From contig JARWKL010000008.1 of the NCBI GenBank assembly GCA_029961685.1, positions 10,294,501-10,358,500 of the forward strand: a DNA stretch of 64,000 nucleotides, written 5' to 3'. The stretch comes from Aristolochia californica (lineage: Eukaryota; Streptophyta; Magnoliopsida; Piperales; Aristolochiaceae). Shown in pieces: positions 24,501-38,671 of this stretch. The position numbers and the translations under genes are program-made. Within the stretch, counting starts at the first letter, position 1, and each line of letters starts with the position of its first letter. The notes below the pieces were generated by a model. That model had not been told where the DNA came from. It worked only from the letters and a program-made list of their open reading frames with translations, and did no database searches.

Positions 24501-27500
24501 TTTAGAGTTTATGCATGGAAAAATTTTAAAACAAAAAAAAATGCATGTAAAGAAAATTTATTCACACACCACCAATGAACACAAAAGTTTTGTTATCCAT
24601 GTTTGGGAAATTCCACTAGTTCAACCCTAATAGATTGGAATTTTGAAAGAAAGAGATTTAAAATCTACACATGTTTTAAATATGGATATGCATTCTTGAA
24701 ACATGTTAAGAATGCAAATCACCCATGGATCCAAACCTTTTGATGAGAGTAAAAAATACTCATTAAATTCTACAGTGTGCTTGCGGTGGGATATTACCCG
24801 AGTCAAACAAGCCATTATTTTGCCCATTTACAAAAAGCTGACCCAACAATCATAGATGATTGTAAAGTGATTTATCATGCGTAACGGGATATATTTTTTT
24901 AAGAAATGGTTTATGGATTGGAAGTCAACAGTCTGTTAAAAATCCCCCACCTCCCCTTTTTCTTGACGATTGCAAAACCTATTATATAAAAACAAGAAAG
25001 AGTTTACAATCGCTAAATATTACACACACTTTTTGGAATTATCTCTCTCTACATTTGTGCATTTCCAATTTCGATGTATACTTTTTTCATAAATCAAAAC
25101 TTGAGTTTTCACTTTCCCTTTATCTCGTAAACAATTTTCATAAAAAGACAAATAGATCACAACGAACTGAAAATTTTAGAGTTTATACATGGAAAAACTT
25201 TAAAATAAAAACAAATGCAAGTAAAAAAAATTTATTCACACACCACAAATGAACACAAAAGTTTTGTTATCCAAGTTTGGGAAATTCCACTAGGTCAAGC
25301 CTAATAGCACGGAATATTATAAGAAAGAGATTTAAATCTACACATGTTTTAAATATGGATATGCATGCTTGAAACATGTTAAGGATGCAAATGACCTATG
25401 GATCCAAACCTTTTGAAGAGAATAACAAATGCTCTTTAAATTCTAGAGTGAGCATGCGGTGGGATATTTACCCGAGGCAAACAAGCCATTGTTTTGCCCT
25501 TTTACTAAAAGCTGGCCCAACAATCATAGATGATTGTAAAGTGATTTAGCATATGTAACAGGCTATATTTTTGTAATAAATGACTTATGGATTAGGAGTC
25601 AACAATCTGTTAAAAATCCCCCTCCTCCCCTTTTCTTGGCGAACGTGAAACCCAATATATAAAAACTAGAAAGAGTTTACAATCCCTAAAAATAACAGAC
25701 ACCTTTTGGAATTATCTAACACCACATTTGTGCATTTCCATTTTAGATATATACTTTTTTTCTTAAATAAAAACTTGAGTTTTGACTTTCCCTTCATCTC
25801 GTAAACAATTTTGATAAAAAGGCAAATAGATCACAACGAAGTAATAAATTTTAGAGTTTATGCATGGAAAAAATTTAAAACAATAAAAAATGTAACTAAA
25901 GAAAATTTATTCACACACCACAAATGAACACAAAAGTTTTGTTATCCAAGTTTTCGAAATTCCACTAGTTCAACCCTAATAGCTTGGAATTTTATAAGAA
26001 AGAGATAAAATCAACACATGTTTTAAATATCGATATGCATGTATGAAATATGTTAAGGATGCAAATGACCCATGGATTGAAACCTTTTGAAGAGAATAAA
26101 AAATACTCATTAAATTCTAGAGTGTGCGTGCAGTGGGATATTTACCCGAGTCAAACAAGCCATTATTTTGCCCTTTTACAAAAAGCTGACCCAACAATCT
26201 TAGATGATTGTAAAGTGATTTATCATGCGTAATAGGCTATATTTTTGTAAGAAATGACTTATGGATTGGGAGTCAACACTTAGTTAAAAATCCCCCGCGT
26301 CCCCCTTTTTCCAACGATTAGGAAACCTTCTATATATAAACTAGAAAGTGTTTACAATCACTAAAAATTACAAACACTTTTTGGAATTATCTCCCTCTAA
26401 ATTTGAGCATTTCCATTTTAGATGTATATTTTTTTCTTAAATCAAAACTTGAGTTTTCACTTTCCTTTTATCTCATAAACAATTTTGATAAAAAAGGCAA
26501 ATAGATCAAACGAATTGAAAATTTAGAGTTTATGCATGGAAAAGTTTTTTAAAATAAACCAATATAAGTAAAGAATATTAATTCACACACCACAAATGAA
26601 CACAAAAGTTTTGTTACCCAAGTTTGGGAAATTCCACTAGTTCAACCCAAATAGCTTGGAATTTTTATAACGAAAAGATTTAAATATACACATGTTTTAA
26701 ATATGGATATGGATGCATGAAACATGTTAACGAGGCAAATGACCCATGGATCCAAACCTTTTGAAGAGAATAACAAATGCTCATTAAATTCTAGAGTGAG
26801 CATGCGGTGGAATATTTACTAGAGTCAAACAAGCCATTATTTTGCCCTTTTACAAGAAGCTGACCCTCCCATAAGAGATGATTGTAAAGTGATTTGTCAT
26901 GTGTAACGGGATATATTATTGTAAGAAATGACTTATGGATTGGGAGTCAACACTCAGTTAAAAATCCACCGCTCCCCCTTTTCCCGACGATTTCAAAACC
27001 CAATTTATAAAAACTAGAAACAGTTTACATTCCTTAAAAATTAAAGACAGTTTTTTGAATTTTCTCTCTCTACTTTTGTGCATTTTCATTTTAGATGTAT
27101 ACTTTTTTCTTAAATCAAAACATGAGTTTTCACTTTCCCTTCATCTTGTAAACAATTTTGATAAAAAGGCAAACAGATCACAACGAAGTGACAATTTTAG
27201 AATTAATGCACGGAAAAAATTTAAAACAATAACAAATGAAAGTATAGAAAATTTATTCACACACCACCAATGAACACAAAAGTTTTGTTATCCATGTTTG
27301 GGAAATTCCACTAGTTCAACCCTAATAGCTCGGAATTTTTATAAGAAAGAGATTTAAATCTACACATATTTTAAATATGGATATGCATGCTTGAAACATG
27401 TTAAGGATGCAAATGACCTATGGATCCAAACCTTTTGAAGAGAATAAAAAATGCTCATTAAATTCTATAGTGACCGTGCGGTGGGATATTTACCCGAGTC

Positions 27501-28051
27501 AAACAAACCTTTATTTTTTCCTTTAACAAAAAGCTGACCCAACAATCATAGATGGTTGAACAATGATTTATCATGCGTAACAGGCTATATTTTTTAAAGA
27601 AATGACTTATGAATTGGGAGTCAACAGTTAGCTAAAAATCCCCCGCCTCCCCCTTTTCCCGATGATCGTGAAACCCAATATATAAAAACTAGAAAGATTT
27701 TACAATCCCTAAAAATTACAGACACCTTTTGGAATTATCTCTCTCTACATTTGTGCATTTCCATTTTAGATGTATACTTTTTTCTTAAATCAAAACCTGA
27801 GTTTTCACTTTCCTTTCAGCTCATAAACAATTTTGATAAAAAGGATAATAGATCAAACTAAGTGAAAATTTTAGAGTTTATGCATGGAAAAGTTTTTAGA
27901 AAAATAACCAATATAAGTAAAGAAAATTTATTCACACACCACAAATGAACACAAAAGTTTTGTTACCCAAGTTTGGGAAATTCCACTAGTTCAACCGAAA
28001 TAGCTTGGAATTTTTATAACAAAAAGATTTAAATCTACACATGTTTTAAAT

Positions 28052-28588
28052 ATGTGTATGCATGCTTGAAACATGTTAAGGATGCAAATGACCTATGGAT
28101 CCAAACCTTTTGAAGAGAATAACAAATGTTCATTAAATTCTAGAGTGAGCGTGCGGTGGTATATTTACCAAAGTCAAACAAGCCATTATTTTGACCATTT
28201 ACAAGAAGCTGACCCACCAATCATAGATGATTGTAAAGTGATTTATCATGTGTAACGGGCTATATTTTTATAAGAAATGAGTTATGGATTGGGAGTCAAC
28301 ACTCAGTTAAAAATCCACTGCCTCCCCCTTTTCTTGACGATTCCGAAACCCTACATATCGTAAAAAATTTTGATTAAAAAGGAAATAGATCAAAACGAAG
28401 TGAAAATTTTAGATTTTATGCATGGAAAAAATTTAAAACAATAACAAATGTATGCAAAGAAAATTTAATCACACACCTCAAATGAACACAAAAGTTTTGT
28501 TATCCAAGTTTGGGAAATTCCACAAGTTCAACCCTAATATCTTGGAATTTTATAAGAAAGAGATTTAAAATCTACACATGTTTTAAAT
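28052..28588 (+). repeat. Short B monomer (537 bp)
   Basis: GATTCCGAAACCCT at about 28340 continues directly as ACATATCGTAAA, so the TATATAAA box and the following 137 bp are missing. The same loss is seen at 56133-56669. In intact monomers CCC occurs at both ends (GAAACCCAATATA and TTTCCCTTCATC), a likely microhomology. Confidence 0.88.
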
Positions 28589-28939
28589 ATGGATATGCAT
28601 GCTTGAAATATGTTAAGGATGCAAACGACCTATGGATCCAATGCTTTTAAAGAGAATAAAAAACTCTCATTAAATTCTCCAGTGAACGTCTCATGAGGTA
28701 TTTACCCGAGTCAAACAAGGCATTATTTTGCCCATTTAGAAGAAGTTGACCCAACAATCATAGATGATTGTAAAGTGATTTATCATGCGTTACGGGCTAT
28801 GTTTCTGTAAGAAATGACTTATGGATTGGGAGTCAACTCTCACTTAAAAATCCCCCACGCCTTCCCGTTTTCACGACGATTGCGAAACCCAATATATAAA
28901 AACAAGAAAGAGTTTATAACACCTAAAAATTAAAAACAC

Positions 28940-31250
28940 TTTTTGTAATTTTCTCTCTCTACATTTGTGCAGTTCCAATTTAGATGTATACTTTTTTCAT
29001 AAATCAAAACTTGAGTTTTCACTTTCCGTTCTTCTCGTAAACAATTTTCATAAAAAGGCAAATAGATCACAACGAACTGAAAATTTTAGAGTTTATGCAT
29101 GGAAAAAATTTTAAATAAGAACAAATGGAAGTAAAAAAAATTATTCACACACCACAAATGAACAAAAGGTTTTGTTATCCAAATTTGAGAAATTCCACTA
29201 GGTCAACCCGAATAGCACGGAATATTATAAGAAAGATTTAAATCTACACATGTTTTAAATATGGATATGCATGCTTGAAAAATGTTAAGGATGCAAATGA
29301 CCTATGGATCCAAACCTTTTGAAGAGAATAACAAATGCTCATTAAATTCTAGAGTGAGCATGCGGTGGGATATTTATCCGAGGCAAACAAGCCATTATTT
29401 TACTCTTTTACTAAAAGCTGACCCAACAATCATAGATAATTTTAAAGTGATTTATCATGTGTAACAAGCTATATTTTTTAAAGAAATGACTTATGGATTG
29501 GGAGTCAACACTCAGTTAAAAATCCCCTGCCTCCCCTTTTCCCGACGAACTCGAAACCCAATATATAAAAACTAGAAAGTGTTTACACTCACTAAAAATT
29601 ATAGACACTTTATGGAATTATCTCTCTCTAAATTTGTGCACTTCCATTTTAGATGTATACATTTTTCTTAAATCAAAACTTGAGTCTTCACTTTCGTTTC
29701 ATCTCATAAACAATTTTGATAAAAGTCCAATAGATCAAACGAATTGAAAATTTTAGAGTTTATGAATGGAAATTTTTTCAAAAATAAACCAATATATGTA
29801 AAGAAAATATATTCACACACCAAAAATGAACACAAAAGTTTTGTTACCCAAGTTTGGGAAATGCCACTAGTTCAACCGAAATAGCTTGGAATTTTTATAA
29901 CGAAAAGATTTAAATCTACACATATTTTATATATGGGTATGCATGCTTGAAACATGTTAAGGATGTAAATGACCTGTAGATCCAAACCTTTATAAGATAA
30001 TAACAAATGCTCATTAAATTCTAGAGTGAGCGCACGGTGGGATATTTACCAGAGTCAAACAAGCCATTATTTTGCCCATTTACAAGAAGCTGACCCACCA
30101 ATCATAGATGATTGTAAAGTGATTTATCATGTGTAACGGGCTATATTTTTGTAATAAATGAGTTATGGATTGGGAGTCAACACTCAGTTAAAAATCCACT
30201 TACTCGACGATTGGAAAACCCAATTTAAAAAGCTAGAAAGAGTTTAAAATCCCTAAAAACTACAGTCTGTTTTCTGAGTTATCTCTCTCTACATTTGTGC
30301 ATTTCCATTTTAGATTTATCCTTTTTTTCTTAAATCAAAACATGAGTTTTCACTTTCCCATCATCTCGTAAAGTTTTTTGATAAAATGGCAAATAGATCA
30401 CAACGAAGTGAAATTTTAGAATTAATGCACGAAAAAAATTTAAAACAATAACAAATGAAATTAAATAAAATTTAATCACACACCACAAATGAACACAAAA
30501 GTTTTGTTATCGAAGTTTGGGAAATTCTACTAGTTCAACCCTAATAGCTTGGAATTTTATAAGAAAGAGATTTAAATCTACTCATGTTTTAAATATGGAT
30601 ATGCATGCTTGAAAAATGATAAGGATGCAAATGACGTATGGATCCAAAGCTTTTAAAAATAATAACGAACTCACAATAAATTATCTAGTGAACGTGAGGT
30701 AGGATATTTACCCGAGTCAAACAAGCCATTATTTTTTCCATTTACAAGAAGCAGACCCAAAAATCATAGATGATTGTAAAGTGATTATCATGCAAAATGG
30801 GCAATGTTTTTGTAAGAAATGACTTATGGATTAGGAGTCAACACTCAGTTAAAAATCCCCCGCCTCCCCATTTTCCCGACGATTTTGAAACCTAATATAT
30901 AAAAACTAGAAAGAGTTTACAATCCCTAAAAATTATAGAAACTTTTAGGAATTATCTCTCTCTACATTTGTGCATTTCCATTTTAGATGTATACTTTTTT
31001 TGTTAAATCAAAATATGAGTTTTCACTTTCCCTTCATCTCGTAAACAATTTTGATAAAATGGCAAATAGATCACAACAAAGTGAAAATTTTAGAATTAAT
31101 GCACGGAAAAAATTTAAAACAATAACAAATGAAAGTAAAGAAAATTTATTCACACACCACCAATGAACACAAAAGTTTTGTTATCCATGTTTGGGAAATT
31201 CCACTAGTTCAACCCTAATAGCTTGGAATTTTATAAGAAACAGATTTAAA
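28940..31250 (+). repeat. B HOR block 1a (10-monomer offset partner)
   Basis: Matches 35660-37980 in order at an offset of about 6.72 kb (anchor pairs 29261/35977, 29933/36649, 30595/37322). Shared rare variants include GTGCAGTTCCA, AACCCGAATAGCACGGAATATTAT, TTCAACCGAAATAGC, CCAAAGCTTTTAAA and GTGAACGTG.GGTAGG. Pieces of it also match 25355 onward at five- and six-monomer offsets, so it is not a simple periodic HOR. Confidence 0.8.
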
Positions 31251-31265
31251 TCTAAACATTTAAAT

Positions 31266-32500
31266 ATGGATATGCATGCTTGAAACATGTTAAGGATGCA
31301 AATGACCTATGGATCCAAATTTTTTGAAGAGAATAACAAATGCTCATTAAATTCTAGTGTGAGCGTGCGCTAGGATATTTACCTGAGTCAAACAAGCCAT
31401 TATTTTGCCAATTCAAAAAGCTGACGCAACAATCATAGATGATTGTAAAATGATTTATCATGCATAACAGGCTATATTTTTTAAAGAAATGACTTATGGA
31501 TTGGGACTCACCACTCAGTTAAAAATCTCCCGCATCCCCCTTTTCCCGACGATTGCAAAACCCAATATATAAAATTTAGAAAGAGTCAACAATCCCTAAA
31601 AATTACAGACACTTTTTGGAATTATCTCTCTCTACACTTGAGCATTTCCATTTTAGATGTATACTTTTTTCTTAAATCAAAACATGAGTTCACTTTCCCT
31701 TCATCTCGTAAACAATTTTGATAAAAAGGCAAGTAGATCACAACGAAGTGAAAATTTTAGAGTTTATGCTTGGAAAAAATTTAAAACAATAACAAATGGT
31801 AGTAAAGAAAATTTATTCACACACACAGCAAATGAACATAAAAGTTTTGTTATCCAAGTTTGGGAAATTCCACTAATTCAACCCTAATAGCTTGGAATTT
31901 TATAAGAAAGAGATTGAAATCTACATATGATATAAATATGGATATGCATGCTTGAAACATGTTAAGGATGCAAATGACCTATGGATCCAAACCTTTTGAA
32001 GAGAATAACAAATGTTCATTAAATTCTAGAGTGAGCGTATTGTGGGATATTTACCCGAGTCAAACGAGCCATTATTTTGCCCATTTATAAGAAGATTACC
32101 AAACAATCATAGATGATTATAAAGTGATTTATCATGCGTAACGGGCTATCTTTTGGTAAGAAATGACTTATGGATTGGGAGTCAACACTTAGTTAAAAAT
32201 CCCCCGCCTCCCCCTTTTCCCGACGATTGCCTAACCCAATATATAAAAACTAGAAAGAGTTTACAATCCCTAAAAGTTACAGACACGTTTTGGAATTATC
32301 TCTCTCTACATTTTTGCATTTCCATTTGAGATGTATACTTTTTTCTTAAATCAAAACTTGAGTTTTCACTTTCCCTTCATCTCGTAACCAATTTTGATCA
32401 AAAGGCAAATATATCACAACGAAGTGAAAATTTTAGAGTTTATGCATAGAAAAAATTTAAAACAATAACAAATGTAAGTAAAGAAAATTTAATCACTCAC
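31266..32500 (+). repeat. B HOR block 2a (17-monomer offset partner)
   Basis: Matches 42705-43940 at 11.44 kb. Shared rare variants include TTCTAGTGTGAGCG, CTGACGCAAC, GGGACTCACCACTCAG, CAAGTAGATCAC and AAGATTACCAAACAATC. A third copy of the second half lies at 62731 onward. Confidence 0.8.
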
Positions 32501-35500
32501 CTCAAATGAACACAAAAGTTTTCCAATCCAAGTTTGGGAAATTCCACTAGTTCAACCCTAATATCATGGAATTTATAAGAATGAGATTTAAAATCTACAC
32601 ATGTTTTAAATATGGATATGCATGCTTGGAACATGTTAATGAAGCAAATGACCTTTGGATCCAAACCTTTTGAAGAAAATAACAAAAGCTCATTAAATTC
32701 TTGAGTGTGCGTGCGGTGAGATATTTACCCGAGTCAAACATGCCTTTATTTTTCCCTTTTACCAAAAGCTGACCCAACAATCATAGATGATTGTAAAGTG
32801 ATTTATCATGTGTAACGGGCTATATTTTTGTAAGAAATGACTTATGGATTGGGAGTCAATACACAGTTAAAAATCCCCCGCATCCCCCTTTTCTCGACGA
32901 TTAAGAAACCCAATATACAAAAACTAGAAAGAGTTTACAATCCCTAAAAATTTCAACACTTTTTTCAATTATCTCTCTCTACATCTGTGCATTTCCATTT
33001 TAGATGGACACTTATTTCTTAAATCAAAACTTGAGTTTTTTCGGTTTCACTTCATCTCATAAACAATTTTGATAAAAAGGCAAATAGATCACAACGAAGC
33101 AAAAATTTAAGAGTTTATGCATGGAAAAAATTTAAAACAATAAAAAATGGAAGTAAAAAAAATTATTCACACACCACAAATGAACACAAAAGTTTTGTTA
33201 TCCAAGTTTTGGAAATTCCACTTGGTCAACCCTAATAGCTTGGCATTTTATAAGAAAGAGATTTAAATCTACTCATGTTTTAAATATGGATATGCATGCT
33301 TGAAACATGTTAAGGATGCAAATGACCTATGGATCCAAATCTTTTGAAGATAATAACAAATGCTCATTAAATTCTATAGTGAGCGTGCGGTGGCATATTT
33401 ACCTGAGTGAAACGAGCCATTATTTTTCCCATTTACAAGAAACTAACCTAACAATCATTGATGATTGTAAAGTAATTTATCATGCGTAACGGGCTATATT
33501 TTTGTAAGAAGTGACTTATGGATTGGGAGTCAAAACTCAGTTAAAAATCCCTCGCCTCCCCCCTCTTCCCAACGATTGCAAAACATAATATATAAAAACT
33601 AGAAAGAGTTTACAATGCTGAAAAATTACAAACATGTTTTGTAATTCTCTCTCTCTACATCCGTGCATTTCCATTTTAGATGTATACTTTTTTCTAAAAT
33701 CAAAACTTGAGTTTTCACTTTCCCTTCATCTCGTAAACAATTTTCATAAAAAGGCAAATAGATCACAACGAAGTGAAAATTTTAGAGTTTATGCTTGGAA
33801 AAAATTTTAAACAATAACAAATGTTAGTAAAGAAAATTTATTCACACACCACAAATGAACACAAAAGTTTTCTTTTCCATGTTTGGGAAATTCCACTAGT
33901 TCAACTCTAATAGCTTGGAATTTTTATAAGAAAGAGATTTAAATCTACACATGTTTTAAATATGGATATGCATGCTTGTAACATGTTAAGGATGCAAATG
34001 GCTATGTATCCAAACCTTTTGAAGAAAATAACAAATACTCATTAAATTCTAGAGTGAGCGTGTAGTGGATTATTTACCCGAGTCAAGCAAGCCATTATTT
34101 TGCCCATTTAAAAAATGTTGACCCAACAATCATAGATTTTTTTAAAGGGATTTATCATGTGTAACGAGCTATAATTTTTTTGTAAGAAATGGCTTATGGA
34201 TTGGGAGTCAACACTCAGTTAAAAATCCCCACCTCCCTCTTTTCTCGATGATTGCGAAACCTAATATATAAAAACTAGAAAGAGTTTACAATCCCTAAAA
34301 ATTACAGACACTTTTTGGAATTATCTCTCTCTAAATTTGTGCATTTCCATTTTAGATGTATACTTTTTTCTTAAAACAAAACTTGATTTTTCACTTTCCC
34401 TTAATCTCGTAAACAATTTTGATTAAAAAGGCAAATAGATGACAACGAATTGAAATTTTTAGAGTTTATGAATGGAAAAAATTTAAAACAATAACAAATG
34501 TGAGTAAATAAAATTTAATCACACACCACAAATGAAGACAAAAGTTTTGTTATTCAAGTTTGGGAAATTCCACTAGTTCAAACCTAATAGCTTGAAATTT
34601 TTATAAGAACAAGATTTAAAATCTACACATTTTTTAAATATGGATATGCATGTTTGAAACATGTTAAGGAAGAAAATGACCTATGGATCAAAACCTTTTG
34701 ATGAGAATAAATAATGCTCATTAAATTCTAGAGTGAGCATTATTTTACCCGAGTCAAACAAGCCATTATTTTTCCCATTACCAAAAATCTGACCCAACAA
34801 TCATAGATAATTTTTAAGTAATTTATCATGCATAACGGGCTGTATTTTATTAAGAAATGACTTATGGATCTGGAGTGAACACTCAGTTAAAAATCCCCCG
34901 CCTCCCCCTTTTCTAGACAATTGCGAAACCCAATATATAAAAACTAGAAATAGTTTACAATCTCTAAAAATTACACACACTTTTTGGAATTATCTCTCTC
35001 TACATTTGTGCATTTCCATTTTAGATGTACACTTTTTGCTTAAATCAAAACTGGAGTTTTCACTTTCCCTTCATCTCGTCAACAATTTTGACAAAAAGGC
35101 AAATAGAACACAACGAAGTGAAAATTTTAGTGTTTATGCAAGGAAAAAATTTTAAAAAATAACAAATGTAATTAAATAAAATATATTCACACACCAAAAA
35201 TGAACACAAAAGTTTTGTTATCCAACTTTTGGGAAATTTTGCTAGTTTAACCCTAATAGTTTGGAATATTTATAAGAAAGAGATTTAAATCTACACATGT
35301 TTTAAATATGGATATGCATGCTTGAAACATCTTATGGAAATGACCTATGGATCCAAACCTCTTGAAGAGAATAACAAATGCTCATTAAATTCTAGAGTGA
35401 GTGTGCAGTTGGATATTTACCCAAGTCAAACAAGCTATTATTTTTTCCATGTACAAAAAGCTGACCCAACAATCATAGATGATTATAAAGTGATTTATCA

Positions 35501-35659
35501 TGCGTAACAGGCTATATTCTTGAAAGAAATGACTTATGGATTGGGAGTCAGCACTTAGTTAAAAATCCACCGCCTCCCCCTTTTCCCGACGATTGCGAAA
35601 CCCAATATATAAAAACTATAAAGAATTTACAATCCCTAAAAATAACAGACAATTTTTGG

Positions 35660-37980
35660 AATTTTCTCTCTCTACATTTGTGCAGTTCCATTTTAGATGT
35701 ATACTTTTTTCATAAATCAAAACTTGAGTTTTCACTTTCCGTTCATCTCGTAAACAATTTTCATAAAAAGGCAAATGGATCACAACGAACTGAAAATTTT
35801 AGAGTTTATGCATGGAAAAAATTTTAAAAAAGAACAAATACAAGTAAAAAAATTTATTCACACACCACAAATGAACACCAAATTTTTGTTATCCAAGTTT
35901 GGGAAATTCCACTAAGTCAACCCGAATAGCACGGAATATTATAGGAAAGAGATTTAAATCTACACATGTTTTAAATATGGATATGAATGCTTGAAACAAG
36001 TTAAGGATGCAAATGACCTATGGATCCAAACCTTTTGAAGAGAATAACAAATGCTCATTAAATTCTAGAGTGAGCATGCGGTGGGATATTTACCTGAGGT
36101 AAACAAGCCATTATTTTGCCCTTTCACTAAAATTTGACCCAACAATCATAGATAATTGTAAAGTGATTTATCATGTGTAACAACCTATATTTTTGAAAGA
36201 AATGACTTATGGATTGGGAGTCAACACTCAGTTAAAAATCCCCCACCTCCCCTTTTCCCTACGAACACGAAACCCAATATATAAAAACTAGAAAGTGTTT
36301 ACAATCACTAAAAATTACAGACACATTATGGAATTATCTCTCTCTACATTAGTGCATTTCCATTTTAGATGTATATATTTTTATTAAATCAAAACTTGAG
36401 TTTTCACTTTCTTTTCATCTCATAAACAATTTTGATAAAAAGTCTAATAGATAAAACGAATTGAAATTTTAGAGTTTATAAATGGAAAAGTTTTCAAAAA
36501 TAAACCAATATAAGTAAAGAAAATATATTCACACACCACAAATGAACACAAAAGTTTTGTTACCCAAGTTTGGGAAATTCCACTAGTTCAACCGAAATAG
36601 CTTGGAATTTTTATATCAAAAAGATTTAAATCTACACATGTTTTAAATATGGGTATGAATGCTTGAAACATGTTAAGGATGCAAATGACCTATGGATCCA
36701 AACCTTTTGAAGAGAATAACAAATGCTCATTAAATTCTAGAGTGAGCGTGCGGTGGGATATTTACCAGAGTCAAACAAGCGATTATTTTGCCCATTTACA
36801 AGAAGCTGACCCACCAATCATAGATGATTGTAAAGTGATTTATCATGTGTAACGGGCTATATTTTTATAAGAAATGAGTTATGGATTGGGAATCAACACT
36901 CAGTTAAAAATCCACTACCTCCCCTTTTTCCTGACAATTAGAAAACCCAATTTAAAAGAACTAGAAAGAGTTTAAAATCCCTAAAAACTACAGACTGTGT
37001 TTGGAATTATCTCTCTCTACATTTGTGCATTTCCATTTTAGATGTATCCTTTTTTTTCTTAAATCAAAACATGAGTTTTCACTATCCCTTCATCTCGTAA
37101 ATTTTTGTATAAAAAGGCAAATAGATCACAACGAAGTGAAATTTAAGAATTAATGCACGAAAAAAATTTAAAACAATAACAAATGAAAGTAAAGAAAATT
37201 TAATCACACACCACAAATGAACACAAATGTATTGTTGTCGAAGTTTGGGAAATTCCACTAGATCAACCCTAATAGCTTGGAATTTATAAGAAAGAGAATT
37301 AAATCTACTCATGTTTTAAATATGGATATGCAAGCTTGAAAAATGATAAGGATGCAAATGACCTATGGATCCAAAGCTTTTAAAGAGAATAACAAACTCT
37401 CATTAAATTATCTAGTGAACGTGGGGTAGGATATTTACCCGAGTCAAACAAGCCATTATTTTTTCCATTTACAAGAAGCAGACCCAAAAATCATAGATGA
37501 TTGAAAAGTCATTTATCATGCAAAACAGGAAATGTTTTTGTAAGAAATGACTTATGGATTAGGAGTCAACACTCAGTTAAAAATCCCCCGCCTCCCCGTT
37601 TTCCCGACAATTGTGAAACCTAATATATAAAAACTAGAAAGAGTTTACAATCCCTAAAAATTATAGAAACTTTTAGGAATTATCTCTCTCTACATTTGTG
37701 CATTTCCATTTTAGATGTATACTTTTTTTCTTAAAACAAAACATGAGTTTTCACTTTCCCTTCATCTCGTAACAATTTTCATAAAAAGGCAAATAGATCA
37801 CAACGAAGTGAAAATTTTAGAATTAATGCACGGAAAAAATTTAAAACAATAACAAATGAAAGTAAAGAAAATTTATTCACACACCACCAATGAACACAAA
37901 AGTTTTGTTATCCATGTTTGGGAAATTCCACTAGTTCAACCCTAATAGCTCGGAATTTTTAGAAGAAACAGATTTAAATC
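35660..37980 (+). repeat. B HOR block 1b
   Basis: Partner of 28940-31250 at ten monomers distance. Collinear over three anchors, with point differences and short indels. Confidence 0.8.
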
Positions 37981-38671
37981 TACACATGTTTTAAATATGG
38001 ATACGCATGCTTGAAACATGTTAAGGATGCAAATGACCTATGGATCCAAACCTTTTGCAGAGAATAACAAATGCTCATTAAATTCTATAGTGAGATTGCG
38101 GTGGGATATTTATCCGAGTCAAACGAGCCATTATTTTTCCCATTTACAAGAAACTGACCCAACAATCGTAGATGATTGTAAAGTGATATATCATGCATAA
38201 CGGGCTATATTTTTGTAAGAAATGACTTATGGATTGGGAGTCAACACTCAGTTAAAAATTCCCCGCCTCCCCCTTTTCACGACGATTGCGAAACCAAATT
38301 TATAAAAACTAGAAAGAGTTTACAATCCCTAAAAATTACAGACACTTTTTTGAATTATCTCTCTCTACATTTGTGCGTTTATTTTTTAGATGTGTACTTT
38401 GTTCTTAAATCAAAACTTGAGTTTTCACTATCCCTTCATTTCGTAAACAATTTTCATAAAAAGGCAAATAGATCACAACGAAGTGAAAATTTTAGAGTTT
38501 ATGCATGGAAAAAATTTAAAACAATAACAAATGTATGCAAAGAAAATTTAATCACACACCTCAAATGAACACAAAAGTTTTGTTATCCAAGTTTGGGAAA
38601 TTCCACAAGTTCAACCCTAATATCTTGGAATTTAATAAGAAAGAGATTTAAAATCTACACATGATTTAAAT